A DNA stretch of 64,000 nt from CAIWHR01 sp963811685 (GCA_963811685.1 CAWESK010000007.1:124001-188000); one strand, 5' to 3'; positions 37,027 through 45,477 are shown, counted from the first letter of the stretch. Numbers and translations: made by a program. The notes: a model not told the origin generated them from the letters alone.

Positions 37027-37819
37027 ATGCGAATGCCATTGAAGACGCTCTTGGGGGCCGCGGCGATCAGCATCGCGACGCAGGCGGCCGCCGAAGTGAC
37101 GTTCTACGAGGGCGACGCTTTTCGCGGGCGCGCCTTCACGGTGGATGGGGTGGTCGACAACTTCGCGCCCACCGGCTTCAACGACCGCGCTCGCTCGGCG
37201 GTCGTCACGGGCGGCGCCTGGCAAGTCTGCGAGCACGCGCAATTCCAGGGCCGCTGCGTGGTACTTGGGCCCGGCAATTACGAGTCGCTGAGCGGGCTCG
37301 GGATGTCCGGCCGCATTTCCTCTGCACGTCCGGCTGATGGCAGCACACGAATCGATGCGCCGGCGCCGCTGGCCGGGCCGGCGTACGAGCAACCCACGCC
37401 CGCAAGAGCCGCTGTATCAGGCCAATGTGACCTCGGTGCGCGCGGTGGGGGGCCCGCCGGAGCAGCGCTGCTGGGTCGAGCGCCAACAGGTCTATGAAGA
37501 TCGCGGTGCCAATATTCCCGGAGCCATCATCGGCGGTGTGATCGGCGGGGTTCTCGGCCACCAGATCGGCGGCGGTCGCGGCAAGGACGTCGCGACGGCC
37601 GGTGGCGCGGTGGCGGGTGCCGCTGTCGGCGCCAACGTGGGACGCGGCGGCGACACGTACGATCGTGATGTCCAACGGTGCACGACGGTCTCCGGCGATT
37701 TCCGCCCGGCGTATTGGGATGTCACGTACATGTTCCAAGGCGTTGAGCATCGCGCGCAGATGACCGCGCCACCCGGGCCGACGATCATGGTCAACGGCTA
37801 CGGCGAGCCGCGCGGATAA
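37027..37819 (+). CDS. Exported beta/gamma-crystallin and glycine-zipper protein (one frameshift)
   Basis: The protein has a signal peptide (KTLLGAAAISIATQAAA), then two Greek-key-like crystallin motifs (EVTFYEGDAFRGRAFTVDG; WQVCEHAQFQGRCVVLGPGN). After a frame change near 37395 it continues as a 2TM glycine-zipper domain (IPGAIIGGVIGGVLGHQIGG) and a C-terminal Cys-containing domain (DVTYMFQGVEHRAQMTAPPG). Both halves belong to envelope proteins and read in order with one indel. It may bind calcium through the crystallin part and insert in the outer membrane; this is inference. Confidence 0.72.
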
Positions 37820-38036
37820 GCCACCACGATCCGGGCTGATTCTCTCGCGGCGGCTGCACGTTGGCCGCCGCAGTCGTGCTCCGCGCCCGGAAACCAGGGC
37901 AAGATTGGGATCAGCGCCCGTTTCGCGGCATCGACATCGGAGCAGGTCGACGGCGGTGGACTTCTCGTCGATCTCGGTGAGCCGACGTGGTCGCCGCCGC
38001 GGCGGTAGCCCGTTCCCGGTGGCGGAATTTTACCGA

Positions 38037-38405
38037 TCAGGCTTCGCTGCCGACGAGCGTGAACGTTCCCTGCTGCCGATACCAGGCTTCCTCGTTGGAG
38101 GCGAATCCGATCACCCGGTGGTTGCGGAAATTGAGCACGACGGTCAGCGCGTACCCGGACGCTGCGAGATAGGAAATCACGAACACGTCGGCGGACACCT
38201 TGTCGGTCGCGCAGGCCTTCTCGTGCGTGGCCGCTCCCGCGGGCGCCTCCTCCGCGCTGCGATAGTCGACGGAGCCGTCAGCATTGAACGTATGCTCGTA
38301 CGTCTTGCCCGCCACCGGTCCGTCCGCGAACGTCCAGCGCACGGTCCGGCCAATCAACGACTCCGGCGCCGCGGTGTCGAGCGTCTTGCCCGCTGCCGGG
38401 ATCAT
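38037..38405 (-). CDS. MoaF-like calycin-fold protein
   Basis: 122 residues: SLIGRTVRWTFADGPVAGKT, YEHTFNADGSVDYRSAEEAP, then DVFVISYLAASGYALTVVLN and a final strand. This resembles the MoaF-type small beta-barrel domain. No catalytic residues can be assigned. Its start overlaps the stop of the DUF2231 gene by four bases (ATGA, 38402-38405). Confidence 0.7.
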   Translation of the reverse strand: MIPAAGKTLDTAAPESLIGRTVRWTFADGPVAGKTYEHTFNADGSVDYRSAEEAPAGAATHEKACATDKVSADVFVISYLAASGYALTVVLNFRNHRVIGFASNEEAWYRQQGTFTLVGSEA

Positions 38406-38917
38406 GAGTGGCGCAGTCGCGTGGCGGCAGGTTCGGCGTCCTTCTTCGGACGTTCCTCGAACGTGTCGATCGTATCGAACCCGGTGACTCCCACGCCATG
38501 GACGTGCACCATCTCGGCGCCGATCCAGCCCGAGACGGCGAGCAGCACGAGGCCGACGATCGAGAGCCCCATGCCGACGAGGAAATCAGGCGGCTCCGCG
38601 CCCCGAAGCCAGAGGTTGACGGCGTACAAGGCGACGACCGTGAGGTTGATGGACATGTGCGTCGTGGCGAGCGTCTTGATCGCCCGGTCCTTGAGCGACA
38701 GATAGTCGACGAGGCCGGGGATCGCCGCGAGAAGGGCGCCGGCGAGGCCGCCTGCCATCGTCCAGTAACCGATCATGAACCACAGAACGCCGTTTTCGCT
38801 GCCCTCGGAAAAGTAGACGACCAGGTCGCAGACGAAGGAGAAGATCCACAACCCGATCGGAATCGTGATCAACATCGGATGAATCGGATGTCGCGCAACG
38901 CTGGCGGGCGTTCTCAT
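38402..38917 (-). CDS. DUF2231 family membrane protein
   Basis: 171 residues with four membrane segments. The start RHPIHPMLITIPIGLWIFSF is characteristic of DUF2231, followed by GYWTMAGGLAGALLAAIPGL, DYLSL and INLTVVALYAVNLWLRG. The soluble C-terminal tail is charged. Function unknown. The ATG at 38917 is preceded by GGAGACACCC. Confidence 0.9.
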   Translation of the reverse strand: MRTPASVARHPIHPMLITIPIGLWIFSFVCDLVVYFSEGSENGVLWFMIGYWTMAGGLAGALLAAIPGLVDYLSLKDRAIKTLATTHMSINLTVVALYAVNLWLRGAEPPDFLVGMGLSIVGLVLLAVSGWIGAEMVHVHGVGVTGFDTIDTFEERPKKDAEPAATRLRHS

Positions 38918-39059
38918 GGGTGTCTCCAATGGACGAGCGGTGCTAAAGGCGCGCACACCGTGTTCCCGGCAATGTTTTCCGGTCTTCGCGGTAGGATTTG
39001 CCGGGATCCCGCCGCGAAGCAGGTGGTCGCGCCGTCCTCGGGGCGCGGCCGGCAGCGCG

Positions 39060-39451
39060 TCAGGAAGTCTTGACGACGAGCTTGTCGACGACCTGCTTCA
39101 CGCCGTTGGTCGAGCTCGCGATCTGCACGGCCCGCTGGCGCAGCGTGTCCGAGTCGACGCTGCCTTCGAGCGTCACGACGGCGTCCTTCGTATCCACGTT
39201 GATCTGCAGCGTCTTGAGGCCGGGCTCGGCAAAGAGCGCCGCCTTGACCTTCGTTGTCACTGCGGCGTCGTCCGCTGACATCCGCCGTCTTCGCCGCTGC
39301 CTCCTTGGTGGCTCGCGGCCATCTTGTCCGTCGCGCGATCGATCTTCTGGCCGGTGGTTTCGGCATTGCGATTGGGCTGGTCGCAGCCCGCTGCGAGCAA
39401 GGCGAGACTCGCGAGCATCGCGTCCGCCAGCGTGTGCATCTGCATCTTCAT
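39060..39451 (-). CDS. BON-domain lipoprotein (one frameshift)
   Basis: A lipobox N-terminus (LASLALLAAGCDQPNRN) and a linker (TTGQKIDRATDKMAAS) in one frame. The BON domain is in the next (SADDAAVTTKVKAALFAEPG; KTLQINVDTKDAVVTLEGSV; GVKQVVDKLVVKTS), joined by an indel near 39300. BON domains bind membranes or peptidoglycan-linked partners, as in OsmY. The size, about 130 residues, is normal for a one-BON lipoprotein. Periplasmic location predicted. Confidence 0.8.
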
Positions 39452-39599
39452 GATCGATGATCTCCATGGGTGAAGCGGGATACAAACTCGTGCACGCGCA
39501 TTCTTCGCGTCGTGCCCATCCGTCGATTGCACAGAAAATCGAGCAAACGCTGTGCCACTCGAGCGATTGCGCGCTTCATGGATGCGCCGCGTCGCCGCG

Positions 39600-39615
39600 G
39601 TAGGACTTGTCTTAC
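39600..39615 (+). promoter_or_regulatory. GTAGGAC inverted repeat upstream of CHRD gene
   Basis: GTAGGACTTGTCTTAC is a 7-bp inverted repeat with one mismatch around TT, 129 bp upstream of the CHRD start. It contains the GTAGGAC core seen upstream of other genes here. Confidence 0.4.
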
Positions 39616-39728
39616 CGGCGATTCGGAGAAAGCCGCTATCGACTCGCGAGTGGGTGATGCGATGCTGACCATGAACGCGGCTCGACAAGCACTTCACAGT
39701 GAATACGACGAACAAGAAACGCTCACTG

Positions 39729-40139
39729 ATGCAGAAACTGGGTCTCGCGATCGGTTTCATCGCGCCGATGGCCGTGTCTTTCACCGTCTTCGGCACCGAT
39801 GTGAAGGTCACGCTGTCCGGCGACCAGGAAGTGCCGCCGGTGGCCACCAATGCGAAGGGAAGTGGAACGCTGACGTTCGGCACCGACAAGTCCGTCGCGG
39901 GGAGTGTCGCGACCACCGGAATCGCGGCGACGGCCGCGCATATCCATGAAGCGGCGCCGGGCAAGAATGGCGGTGTCATCGTCCCGCTCATCAAGGGCGC
40001 CGACGGAAGATGGATCGTTCCCGCGGGCGCCAAGCTCACCGATGCCCAGGAAGCAAGCCTGCTCGCCGGCAATCTTTACGTGAACGTGCACAGCGATGCG
40101 CACAAGGATGGGGAAATACGCGGGCAGATCAAGCCGTGA
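39729..40139 (+). CDS. CHRD-domain exported protein
   Basis: 136 residues from the ATG at 39729 (an upstream in-frame GTG at 39699 exists). It has a signal-like start (KLGLAIGFIAPMAVSFTVFG) and a CHRD domain: DVKVTLSGDQEVPPVATNAK, TAAHIHEAAPGKNGGVIVPL, and NLYVNVHSDAHKDGEIRGQI. CHRD proteins are small periplasmic beta-proteins of unclear activity. A strong terminator follows at 40247. Confidence 0.9.
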   Translation: MQKLGLAIGFIAPMAVSFTVFGTDVKVTLSGDQEVPPVATNAKGSGTLTFGTDKSVAGSVATTGIAATAAHIHEAAPGKNGGVIVPLIKGADGRWIVPAGAKLTDAQEASLLAGNLYVNVHSDAHKDGEIRGQIKP

Positions 40140-40158
40140 ACAATCCCCAGGAATGAGG

Positions 40159-40917
40159 CTATGGCGCATCGGCATTGACCGTGTCTCCCCTGTCCCCGCC
40201 CGGGGACAGACCTGGCCCGCGGGCGCTCCCTCCCTCGGGCTCCATTGGGCGAATGCTTGCATTCGCCCCTTTTTTGTCTCCTGACTCCGCTCTTGCGAGA
40301 TGTGCGTCGCGCCGCGTCGTCATCCTGACGCTCGTGATGACGGCGCCCGCAAGGATTGTCGTCTCGTGGTTGACGAACATGGCGATCCCGAGCGACAGCG
40401 CAAACGATGCGATGAGGAGGATGCCGGTGCCGACGACCAGGCAAAACGACAGCGCTCGTGCACGAACGAGCACGAGCATCGGCGGCGGCGCAGATCGCCG
40501 AATATCCGGTTGAGCGCATGCTGCAGCTCGGCGTAGGCGGCCGTGGCACCGACGACGAGTAATCACGGTTCCGACCGACGCACCCCAGCGGTGAAATGCG
40601 GGTGGGACGTCGTGGCTCGCGGCAAGACGATCGACGAGCCGCGCGGCGTCGGGTCCCATCAGTTCGGCGATGCGTGACGTGAGGTAATGCGTGGTCGTGT
40701 CCGTTCCGAGCCACCAGCTTCCCACCGCCACTAGGAGGATGAGAAAGGGGGCGAGCGACAGCATCGAATAGAACGCGAGCGCCGCGGCGAGACGGCTGCC
40801 ATCGACTGCGTTCCATTGGCGCCAGACGGCGACCAGCGCTTCCACCGCCGAACGGATAGGCGCGTGGCGGCGCCCATCCGGCCCCTGGCCCGGGCGGCCG
40901 GCGGGCGCCGAGCGCAT
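40159..40917 (-). pseudogene. Truncated YihY/BrkB-family membrane protein
   Basis: The N-terminal two-thirds matches YihY: AALAFYSMLSLAPFLILLVA, YLTSRIAELMGPDAARLVDR, and, after a frame change near 40540, VVGATAAYAELQHALNRIFG. A further helix (CLVVGTGILLIASFALSLGI) follows. Downstream of about 40390 no YihY sequence remains, although the family normally has about 100 more residues with further helices. The open frame instead runs through the CHRD terminator region. The 3' end appears to be lost. Confidence 0.65.
40247..40275 (+). terminator. Rho-independent terminator after the CHRD gene
   Basis: Perfect stem GGGCGAATGC (40247-40256) / GCATTCGCCC (40259-40268) followed by seven T. It lies about 110 bases after the CHRD stop. 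Confidence 0.85.
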
Positions 40918-40951
40918 GAGGAGAACGCCGGCGTGCTCGCCGGCAATCGCA

Positions 40952-41293
40952 TCAGCGTCGCGCGCCCGCGCCGCCCGGGCCATCGCCGTACCCGTGCCTG
41001 GCCATCATTCTCCGTCCGAGTCCCATCCAGACGAGGCGGCCCAGGAGTACCCGCCACGCCCGGCGGCCGTCCCGCGATGCCCGCCGGATCGCGAGGCCGG
41101 CGGCCACGACGGCGGTCAAGCTCGCGACTCGCCGCGTGAGCGCGACCGCCTGCCGCACGCGCAATTCGCCGCGTGCCTCGCGGCGCTCGAAATCGCGCCA
41201 CGCGTCGGCGATCGCCGCCCGCTGCCGCGCGAGGCGGCGCTGCACATCCGCGCGCCGCACCGACGCCGGCGGCTGCGCTCGCTCGCTCGTCAT
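40952..41293 (-). CDS. YqjK-like small protein
   Basis: 113 residues, Arg/Ala-rich. A helical N-terminal part (DVQRRLARQRAAIADAWRDF) and one weak hydrophobic stretch (VASLTAVVAAGLAI). By position after DUF883 and holin-like genes it corresponds to yqjK of the Escherichia coli yqjCDEK cluster. Similarity is weak, so the call rests mostly on gene order. Its start overlaps the holin-like stop (ATGA). Confidence 0.6.
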   Translation of the reverse strand: MTSERAQPPASVRRADVQRRLARQRAAIADAWRDFERREARGELRVRQAVALTRRVASLTAVVAAGLAIRRASRDGRRAWRVLLGRLVWMGLGRRMMARHGYGDGPGGAGARR

Positions 41294-41709
41294 GCTTCGG
41301 GCTCCGCCTGCGTGCGCAGATCGTCGACGTCGCGCTGCCATTCGGCGAGCGAATGCCGGAAGAGCGGCGTGGCTTGCGCCAGCAGGCGACGCATGATGAG
41401 CCATGCCGCAGTACCGGCAATACCGAAGGCGACGGCAATCGCTGCAGCCACGAGAACCCGATTCGGCGACTCCCACGCGGCGAGCAGCACGCCGATGCCG
41501 GCGAATGCAAGCGCCATCCCGATGAACACGACGATCGCGACGATCGCGGCCAGCGCGGCGAGCAGGCGATCGCGCTCTTCCGCGGCCTCCAGCGAGAACA
41601 GCTGCAGGCGAATCCCCGCATGTTCCCATAGCGACGCGACCAGCCTGCGACTGGCAGCGAGCAGGTTGGGGGGCCGCTCGATCGTCCCCGGATGCTCCGG
41701 CGCGCCCAT
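41290..41709 (-). CDS. Phage-holin-family (YqjE-like) membrane protein
   Basis: 139 residues with two membrane helices: LLAALAAIVAIVVFIGMALA and VLVAAAIAVAFGIAGTAAWL. The N-terminal region (LLAASRRLVASLWEHAGIRL) and the span between helices fit the DUF1469/YqjE family. Despite the family name there is no prophage here; it is part of a yqjD-yqjE-yqjK-like stress operon. Confidence 0.85.
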   Translation of the reverse strand: MGAPEHPGTIERPPNLLAASRRLVASLWEHAGIRLQLFSLEAAEERDRLLAALAAIVAIVVFIGMALAFAGIGVLLAAWESPNRVLVAAAIAVAFGIAGTAAWLIMRRLLAQATPLFRHSLAEWQRDVDDLRTQAEPEA

Positions 41710-41714
41710 GGTCG

Positions 41715-42087
41715 TCAGCGGCGCGCGAACAATGCGCCGAGGACGAAGCCCACGCCGGCCGCGACGCCGATCGCCGGCCAGGGATTGGCGTGCACGTAAT
41801 CGTCGGTCACGAGCGCGGCCCGGCGGCTCTTTGTCGGCGGCAACGCGCGACGCCGCGGCGACGCGCGTCCGCGCGTTGGCAAGCTGCACGCGGAATTGCT
41901 CGCGCGCCTCCGCGAAGGCATCGCCCGACAAATTCGAGGTCGACCGCAGCAGCGCTTCGCCGTCACGGATGAGATTGCGGAAATCTCTCATCAGCGCTTC
42001 CTTCGACTTGGCGATGTCCCGGTTCGTTCCTCCCTGCGCGCCGGAATTCGATCCGGTGCCGGCGAGGTCGTGCATGTTCAGTTCCAT
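41715..42087 (-). CDS. DUF883 (YqjD/ElaB-like) protein (one frameshift)
   Basis: N-terminal helical part AKSKEALMRDFRNLIRDGEA and LLRSTSNLSGDAFAEAREQF, then, after an indel near 41830, the membrane-anchor end ALVTDDYVHANPWPAIGVAA and GVGFVLGALFARR. The VHANPWPAIGVAAGVGF motif is the DUF883 signature; YqjD anchors ribosomes to the membrane in Escherichia coli. About 124 residues after correction. First gene of the yqjDEK-like set, downstream of sodB. Confidence 0.85.
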
Positions 42088-42135
42088 GGCGGTCTCCTGC
42101 TTGTCATCGTTGATCCTCGGGCGCGACCAGGTCGC

Positions 42136-42825
42136 TCAAATGCGCGCGCGCGTGGCCGATCCCTTCGTCAGCGCGTCCGCGGCAAAGCGCCAATTGAGCA
42201 GCTTGTCGATCACCGCGTTGACATGATCGACGCGCCGGTTCTGGTAATCGAGGTAATACGCATGTTCCCAGACATCGACCGTCAGGAGCGGCGTGGGCCC
42301 CTTGATGAACGGGGTGTCCGCATTGGACGTCTTCATGACCTTGAGCTTCCCGCCGTCGTCGACGAGCCATGCCCAGCCGCTGCCGAATTGCGTCACGGCA
42401 GCTTCCGCGAACTCCTTCTTGAACTTGTCGAAGCTGCCGAAGGCGCTGCCGATGCGGTCGCCGAGCGCGCCTTCCGGCTGGCCGCCGCCGGACGGCGTGA
42501 GGCAATGCCAGTAGAAAGCGTGATTCCAGGCCTGCGCCGCGTTGTTGAAGATCTGCGCCTGGTCCGCATTGCCCGCGGTCGCCTTGACGACGGCCTCGAG
42601 CGGCTGGCCGGCGAACTCGGTGCCTGCCACGAGCTTGTTCAGCGTATCGACGTAGGTCTTGTGATGCTTGCCGTAGTGAAACGCGATCGTGCGCGCCGAG
42701 ATCACCGGGGCGAGCGCGTCTTCCGCGTAGGGAAGCGGCGGCAGGGCGAACACCTTGGCGCCGGAGGCGGCGGACGGCGTTGCCGTCGATTCCTTCCGCG
42801 CGGTTTGTTCCTCGTAGATATTCAT
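42136..42825 (-). CDS. sodB: Fe-type superoxide dismutase
   Basis: 229 residues. Metal ligands visible: His in FHYGKHHKTYVDTLN, His in AQAWNHAFYWHCL, Asp and His in TVDVWEHAYYLDYQNRR. The AWNHAFYWHC context favours iron. The N-terminal 25 residues are an Ala/Thr/Ser-rich extension without a signal peptide. It converts superoxide to peroxide and oxygen in the cytoplasm. Located between a small basic gene and the yqjDEK-like operon. Confidence 0.93.
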   Translation of the reverse strand: MNIYEEQTARKESTATPSAASGAKVFALPPLPYAEDALAPVISARTIAFHYGKHHKTYVDTLNKLVAGTEFAGQPLEAVVKATAGNADQAQIFNNAAQAWNHAFYWHCLTPSGGGQPEGALGDRIGSAFGSFDKFKKEFAEAAVTQFGSGWAWLVDDGGKLKVMKTSNADTPFIKGPTPLLTVDVWEHAYYLDYQNRRVDHVNAVIDKLLNWRFAADALTKGSATRARI

Positions 42826-42847
42826 GGAATGCTCTCCTCGAAGGCGG

Positions 42848-42997
42848 TTACTGGTGCTTGAAATACTGGATATCCCGCTCGTGCCGCTTGGCGGCGTCGA
42901 GCGAATCGAAGGTGCCGAGATTGCGCCGGCGCCCGGTCTTCGCGTCCTTCTTGACGGAGAACAACCGGTACTGGCCGGACTTGAGCTTTCTGATCAT
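42848..42997 (-). CDS. Small basic protein upstream of sodB
   Basis: 49 residues, below usual ORF cut-offs: MIRKLKSGQYRLFSVKKDAK, then TGRRRNLGTFDSLDAAKRHE. The pattern is a small basic sheet-helix fold seen in short conserved proteobacterial proteins. The ATG follows AGGAGTCCGCG. It is 22 bases before sodB and 9 bases after the sigma-54 activator gene, so all three are likely co-transcribed. Function unknown. Confidence 0.75.
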   Translation of the reverse strand: MIRKLKSGQYRLFSVKKDAKTGRRRNLGTFDSLDAAKRHERDIQYFKHQ

Positions 42998-43006
42998 CGC
43001 GGACTC

Positions 43007-44182
43007 CTAGAGGGATAGGACGGAGTGGCCGTTGTCGGGCGTGGCAAGGCAGGGAACGCCGATGCGCACCGGAGCCTCGCCGCGGCTCGCCGCAGGTGCT
43101 GGCAGCGACTCCTCGTGCAGCCCGACGACCTTGTTGTAGATCGTCTTGACGCTGACGCCGAGCATCTCGGCCGTCCGCCGCTTGCTGCCGCCGCAGTGGC
43201 GGAGCGTTGCCAGCAGCACGGCGCGCTCGGTCTCCGCCAGCGTCGTTCCGATGGGAATGCGCACGCACGAGTCGTCGTCGGCGGCAACGGCGGGCGCCGG
43301 CTGCAGGTCGAGCGTGATCACGTCGTCGCCCAGCACGAAGCTTCGCTCGACGCAGTTCTTGAGCTCGCGCACGTTGCCGGGCCACGAGTGCGTGCGTGCG
43401 AGCGCGAGCGCGCCGGGCGCGAATTCCTTGCGGGTCCCGTACTCGCGATTGAGTCGCTCGAGAAAGAGACGCGCCAGCAATTCGATGTCGTCCGCACGCT
43501 GGCGCAGCGGCGGCAGCCTGACGACGAACACGGCGAGCCGGTAGTACAAATCCTCGCGGAGCCGCCGGTCGCGAACGATCGTCTCCGGCGCATGATTCGA
43601 AGCCGTCAGGACCCGGACGTCGACGGCGATTTCCTCGCTGCCGCCGACGCGCACCATCCTGCCCGTTTCGAGCACGCGCAGCAGCTTCGTCTGCAGGTCG
43701 AGCGGCATCTCGGTGATCTCGTCGAGAAACAGGGTGCCGCCGGCGGCACGCTCGAAATAGCCCTGATGCTGCCTCGTCGCGCCGGTAAAGGCGCCCCGCT
43801 CGTAGCCGAAGAGTTCCGCTTCGACGAGGTTCGCCGGAATGGCGCCGCAATTGACCGCGATGAAAGGTGCTTTCGCGCGGGAGCTGTTGACATGCAGCAT
43901 CTCGGCGGCGACCTCCTTGCCGGTGCCCGATTCCCCCACCAGCAGCACCGTCGCCTGCGATTTCGCGATGCGGCGGAGTTGCGCGGCCACCTCGGCGATC
44001 GCCGGCGACTGGCCGACGAGCTGACCGTTGTCGTCGCGGGGAAGATCCGAAAGCTCACGCGCACGACCGCGACTCGCGGGGCGCGGAAAAACAGCGATGG
44101 TCGCGGGTCCCGATCGCAACGCCGAGCCCGCGGGCTGGAAATCGAGAAAGGCGACGTCGTTGCACTGGACATCCTGCGTCAT
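43007..44182 (-). CDS. Sigma-54-dependent Fis-family activator without receiver domain
   Basis: 391 residues, intact. Walker A GESGTGKE, GAFTGA loop, GGTLFLDEITEM, R-finger REDLYYRLAVFVVRLPPL, and Fis-type helix-turn-helix (LRHCGGSKRRTAEMLGVSVK). The first 65 residues have no known sensor domain. Close relative of the protein encoded at 23119-24151. It heads the sodB/yqjDEK-like minus-strand run. Start taken at 44182 (MTQDVQCNDV); an upstream ATG at 44251 has no ribosome site. Confidence 0.92.
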   Translation of the reverse strand: MTQDVQCNDVAFLDFQPAGSALRSGPATIAVFPRPASRGRARELSDLPRDDNGQLVGQSPAIAEVAAQLRRIAKSQATVLLVGESGTGKEVAAEMLHVNSSRAKAPFIAVNCGAIPANLVEAELFGYERGAFTGATRQHQGYFERAAGGTLFLDEITEMPLDLQTKLLRVLETGRMVRVGGSEEIAVDVRVLTASNHAPETIVRDRRLREDLYYRLAVFVVRLPPLRQRADDIELLARLFLERLNREYGTRKEFAPGALALARTHSWPGNVRELKNCVERSFVLGDDVITLDLQPAPAVAADDDSCVRIPIGTTLAETERAVLLATLRHCGGSKRRTAEMLGVSVKTIYNKVVGLHEESLPAPAASRGEAPVRIGVPCLATPDNGHSVLSL

Positions 44183-44498
44183 GGTCGTGGCTCCGCGTCT
44201 CCGGGTAAAACGTTCGCCTTCGGATATTGGAGAATCGCCGACGGCGATCATGTAAGCAGGGACAGCGACTTGATGTCAGCCAGGTCTCCTCGCGACGTCG
44301 GACTTTCCCTACGACAAGAAGAGGCGGGTTCTGGGGGACGCACGCCCTGGCCGGGTCCGCCGGAGCACGGCATGCCGTCAGCGCTGGGCCTACGCGTTTT
44401 CAGGGGTCCAGCCGATGGAGGAGCGCGCGTGCGGGGTGCACATTGCGTCGCCATGCACGTCCGCAGCGAGCGAGGACGGGCGGAAAAGGGCTTCCGCG
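44183..44498. other. Divergent region between the activator and GlsB/YeaQ genes
   Basis: 316 bases, no gene supported. A weak -24/-12-like pattern (CGGGGTGCACATTGC, 44435-44449) lies before the plus-strand gene but its -24 half is poor. Confidence 0.4.
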
Positions 44499-44768
44499 AT
44501 GAATCCAATGCTGTGGCTCGTGGCAGGCGGCATCCTCGGTTGGCTCGCCAACATCGAAATGGGCGCCGACCGCAGAACGAGCCTTGCGCTCAACGTACTG
44601 GCCGGGGTGGCCGGCGCTCTCGTGGCCGGGACGCTGCTCACGTCGCCGCTCGAGCCCGAGACGCTGAGATCGAGCGATCTCAGCGTTGGCGCCCTGCTGG
44701 TCGCGTCGCTGGGCGCGATCCTGGTGCTCGCGCTCGTCAACCTCTTCCGGCTGAAGGACGCTCCCTAG
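44499..44768 (+). CDS. GlsB/YeaQ/YmgE-family membrane protein
   Basis: 89 residues, three membrane segments. MNPMLWLVAGGILGWLANIE is typical of the family, then SLALNVLAGVAGALVAGTLL and GALLVASLGAILVLALVNLF. Stress-associated, function unknown. Its stop overlaps by four bases the stop of the convergent SRPBCC gene. Confidence 0.88.
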   Translation: MNPMLWLVAGGILGWLANIEMGADRRTSLALNVLAGVAGALVAGTLLTSPLEPETLRSSDLSVGALLVASLGAILVLALVNLFRLKDAP

Positions 44769-45355
44769 GGGGACGGACTCTCCCTAGGGGAGGGCAGGCT
44801 GGCGGCCTGGCGCACGGTGCGCCGCAGGATCTCGCTGCGGATGTCCTCGAACTGCTTGCGAGTCTGGCCGGCGATCAGCGCCGGCCCGACGAGCGGCGGC
44901 ACCCACGCCTTCGGGACATAGCGGCCGATGTTCCGGATGTGCGGAGTGCCGTCGATGTCGACGACGCGCGTCGTGAACGTGGAGGACTCGAGATCGCCGC
45001 TGATGTGATGCGAGCGGATCTCGACCAACGGCACGATTTGCACTTCGCGGACGTTGTCGAACGTGACGGACAACAGACCCAGCTTCGCCTTGCCTTTCTG
45101 CCTCACGATCAAGACGTCGTCACGGTGGCCCTCGATGCCGCTGTAGTCGAGGGTCGAGATGAAGCTGCTCATGTGGTCGTAGTCGGTCAGCACGTCCCAG
45201 ATGATCGGGACCGGCGCCCGCACCGGGCAGTCGACGTCGACGAATATCGTCTCCCCCTCCTTGCGCACGTCGACGGCGATGTCGGACGCGGGCGCGGCCG
45301 CCCACGCGGCGGAGGCGACCGCCGTCAAGCACAGCAGTACGAGCCAATGACGCAT
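44765..45355 (-). CDS. Exported SRPBCC/START-like protein
   Basis: 196 residues. Signal peptide (RHWLVLLCLTAVASAAWA). The SRPBCC fold is recognised by VDCPVRAPVPIIWDVLTDYD, HMSSFISTLDYSGIEGHRDD, VRQKGKAKLGLLSVTFDNVR and the C-terminal helix FEDIRSEILRRTV. It may bind a lipid-like ligand in the periplasm; unproven. A GTAGGAC element lies about 77 bases upstream. Confidence 0.85.
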   Translation of the reverse strand: MRHWLVLLCLTAVASAAWAAAPASDIAVDVRKEGETIFVDVDCPVRAPVPIIWDVLTDYDHMSSFISTLDYSGIEGHRDDVLIVRQKGKAKLGLLSVTFDNVREVQIVPLVEIRSHHISGDLESSTFTTRVVDIDGTPHIRNIGRYVPKAWVPPLVGPALIAGQTRKQFEDIRSEILRRTVRQAASLPSPRESPSP

Positions 45356-45477
45356 GTCCCTCCGAGGCGGTGCGCGACGATTTTCGCGTCCGCCCGACGG
45401 TCTCGCCAATGCCGGCGCGGACGAAAGCGACGTAGGACGAGAGGCAAGTCAATCGCATTGCATCGAGACCCGTAGCG

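Noticed and set aside
41290..41709. Prophage remnant suggested by a phage-holin-family protein
   Set aside because: No other phage genes; the gene order matches the yqjD-yqjE-yqjK stress cluster.
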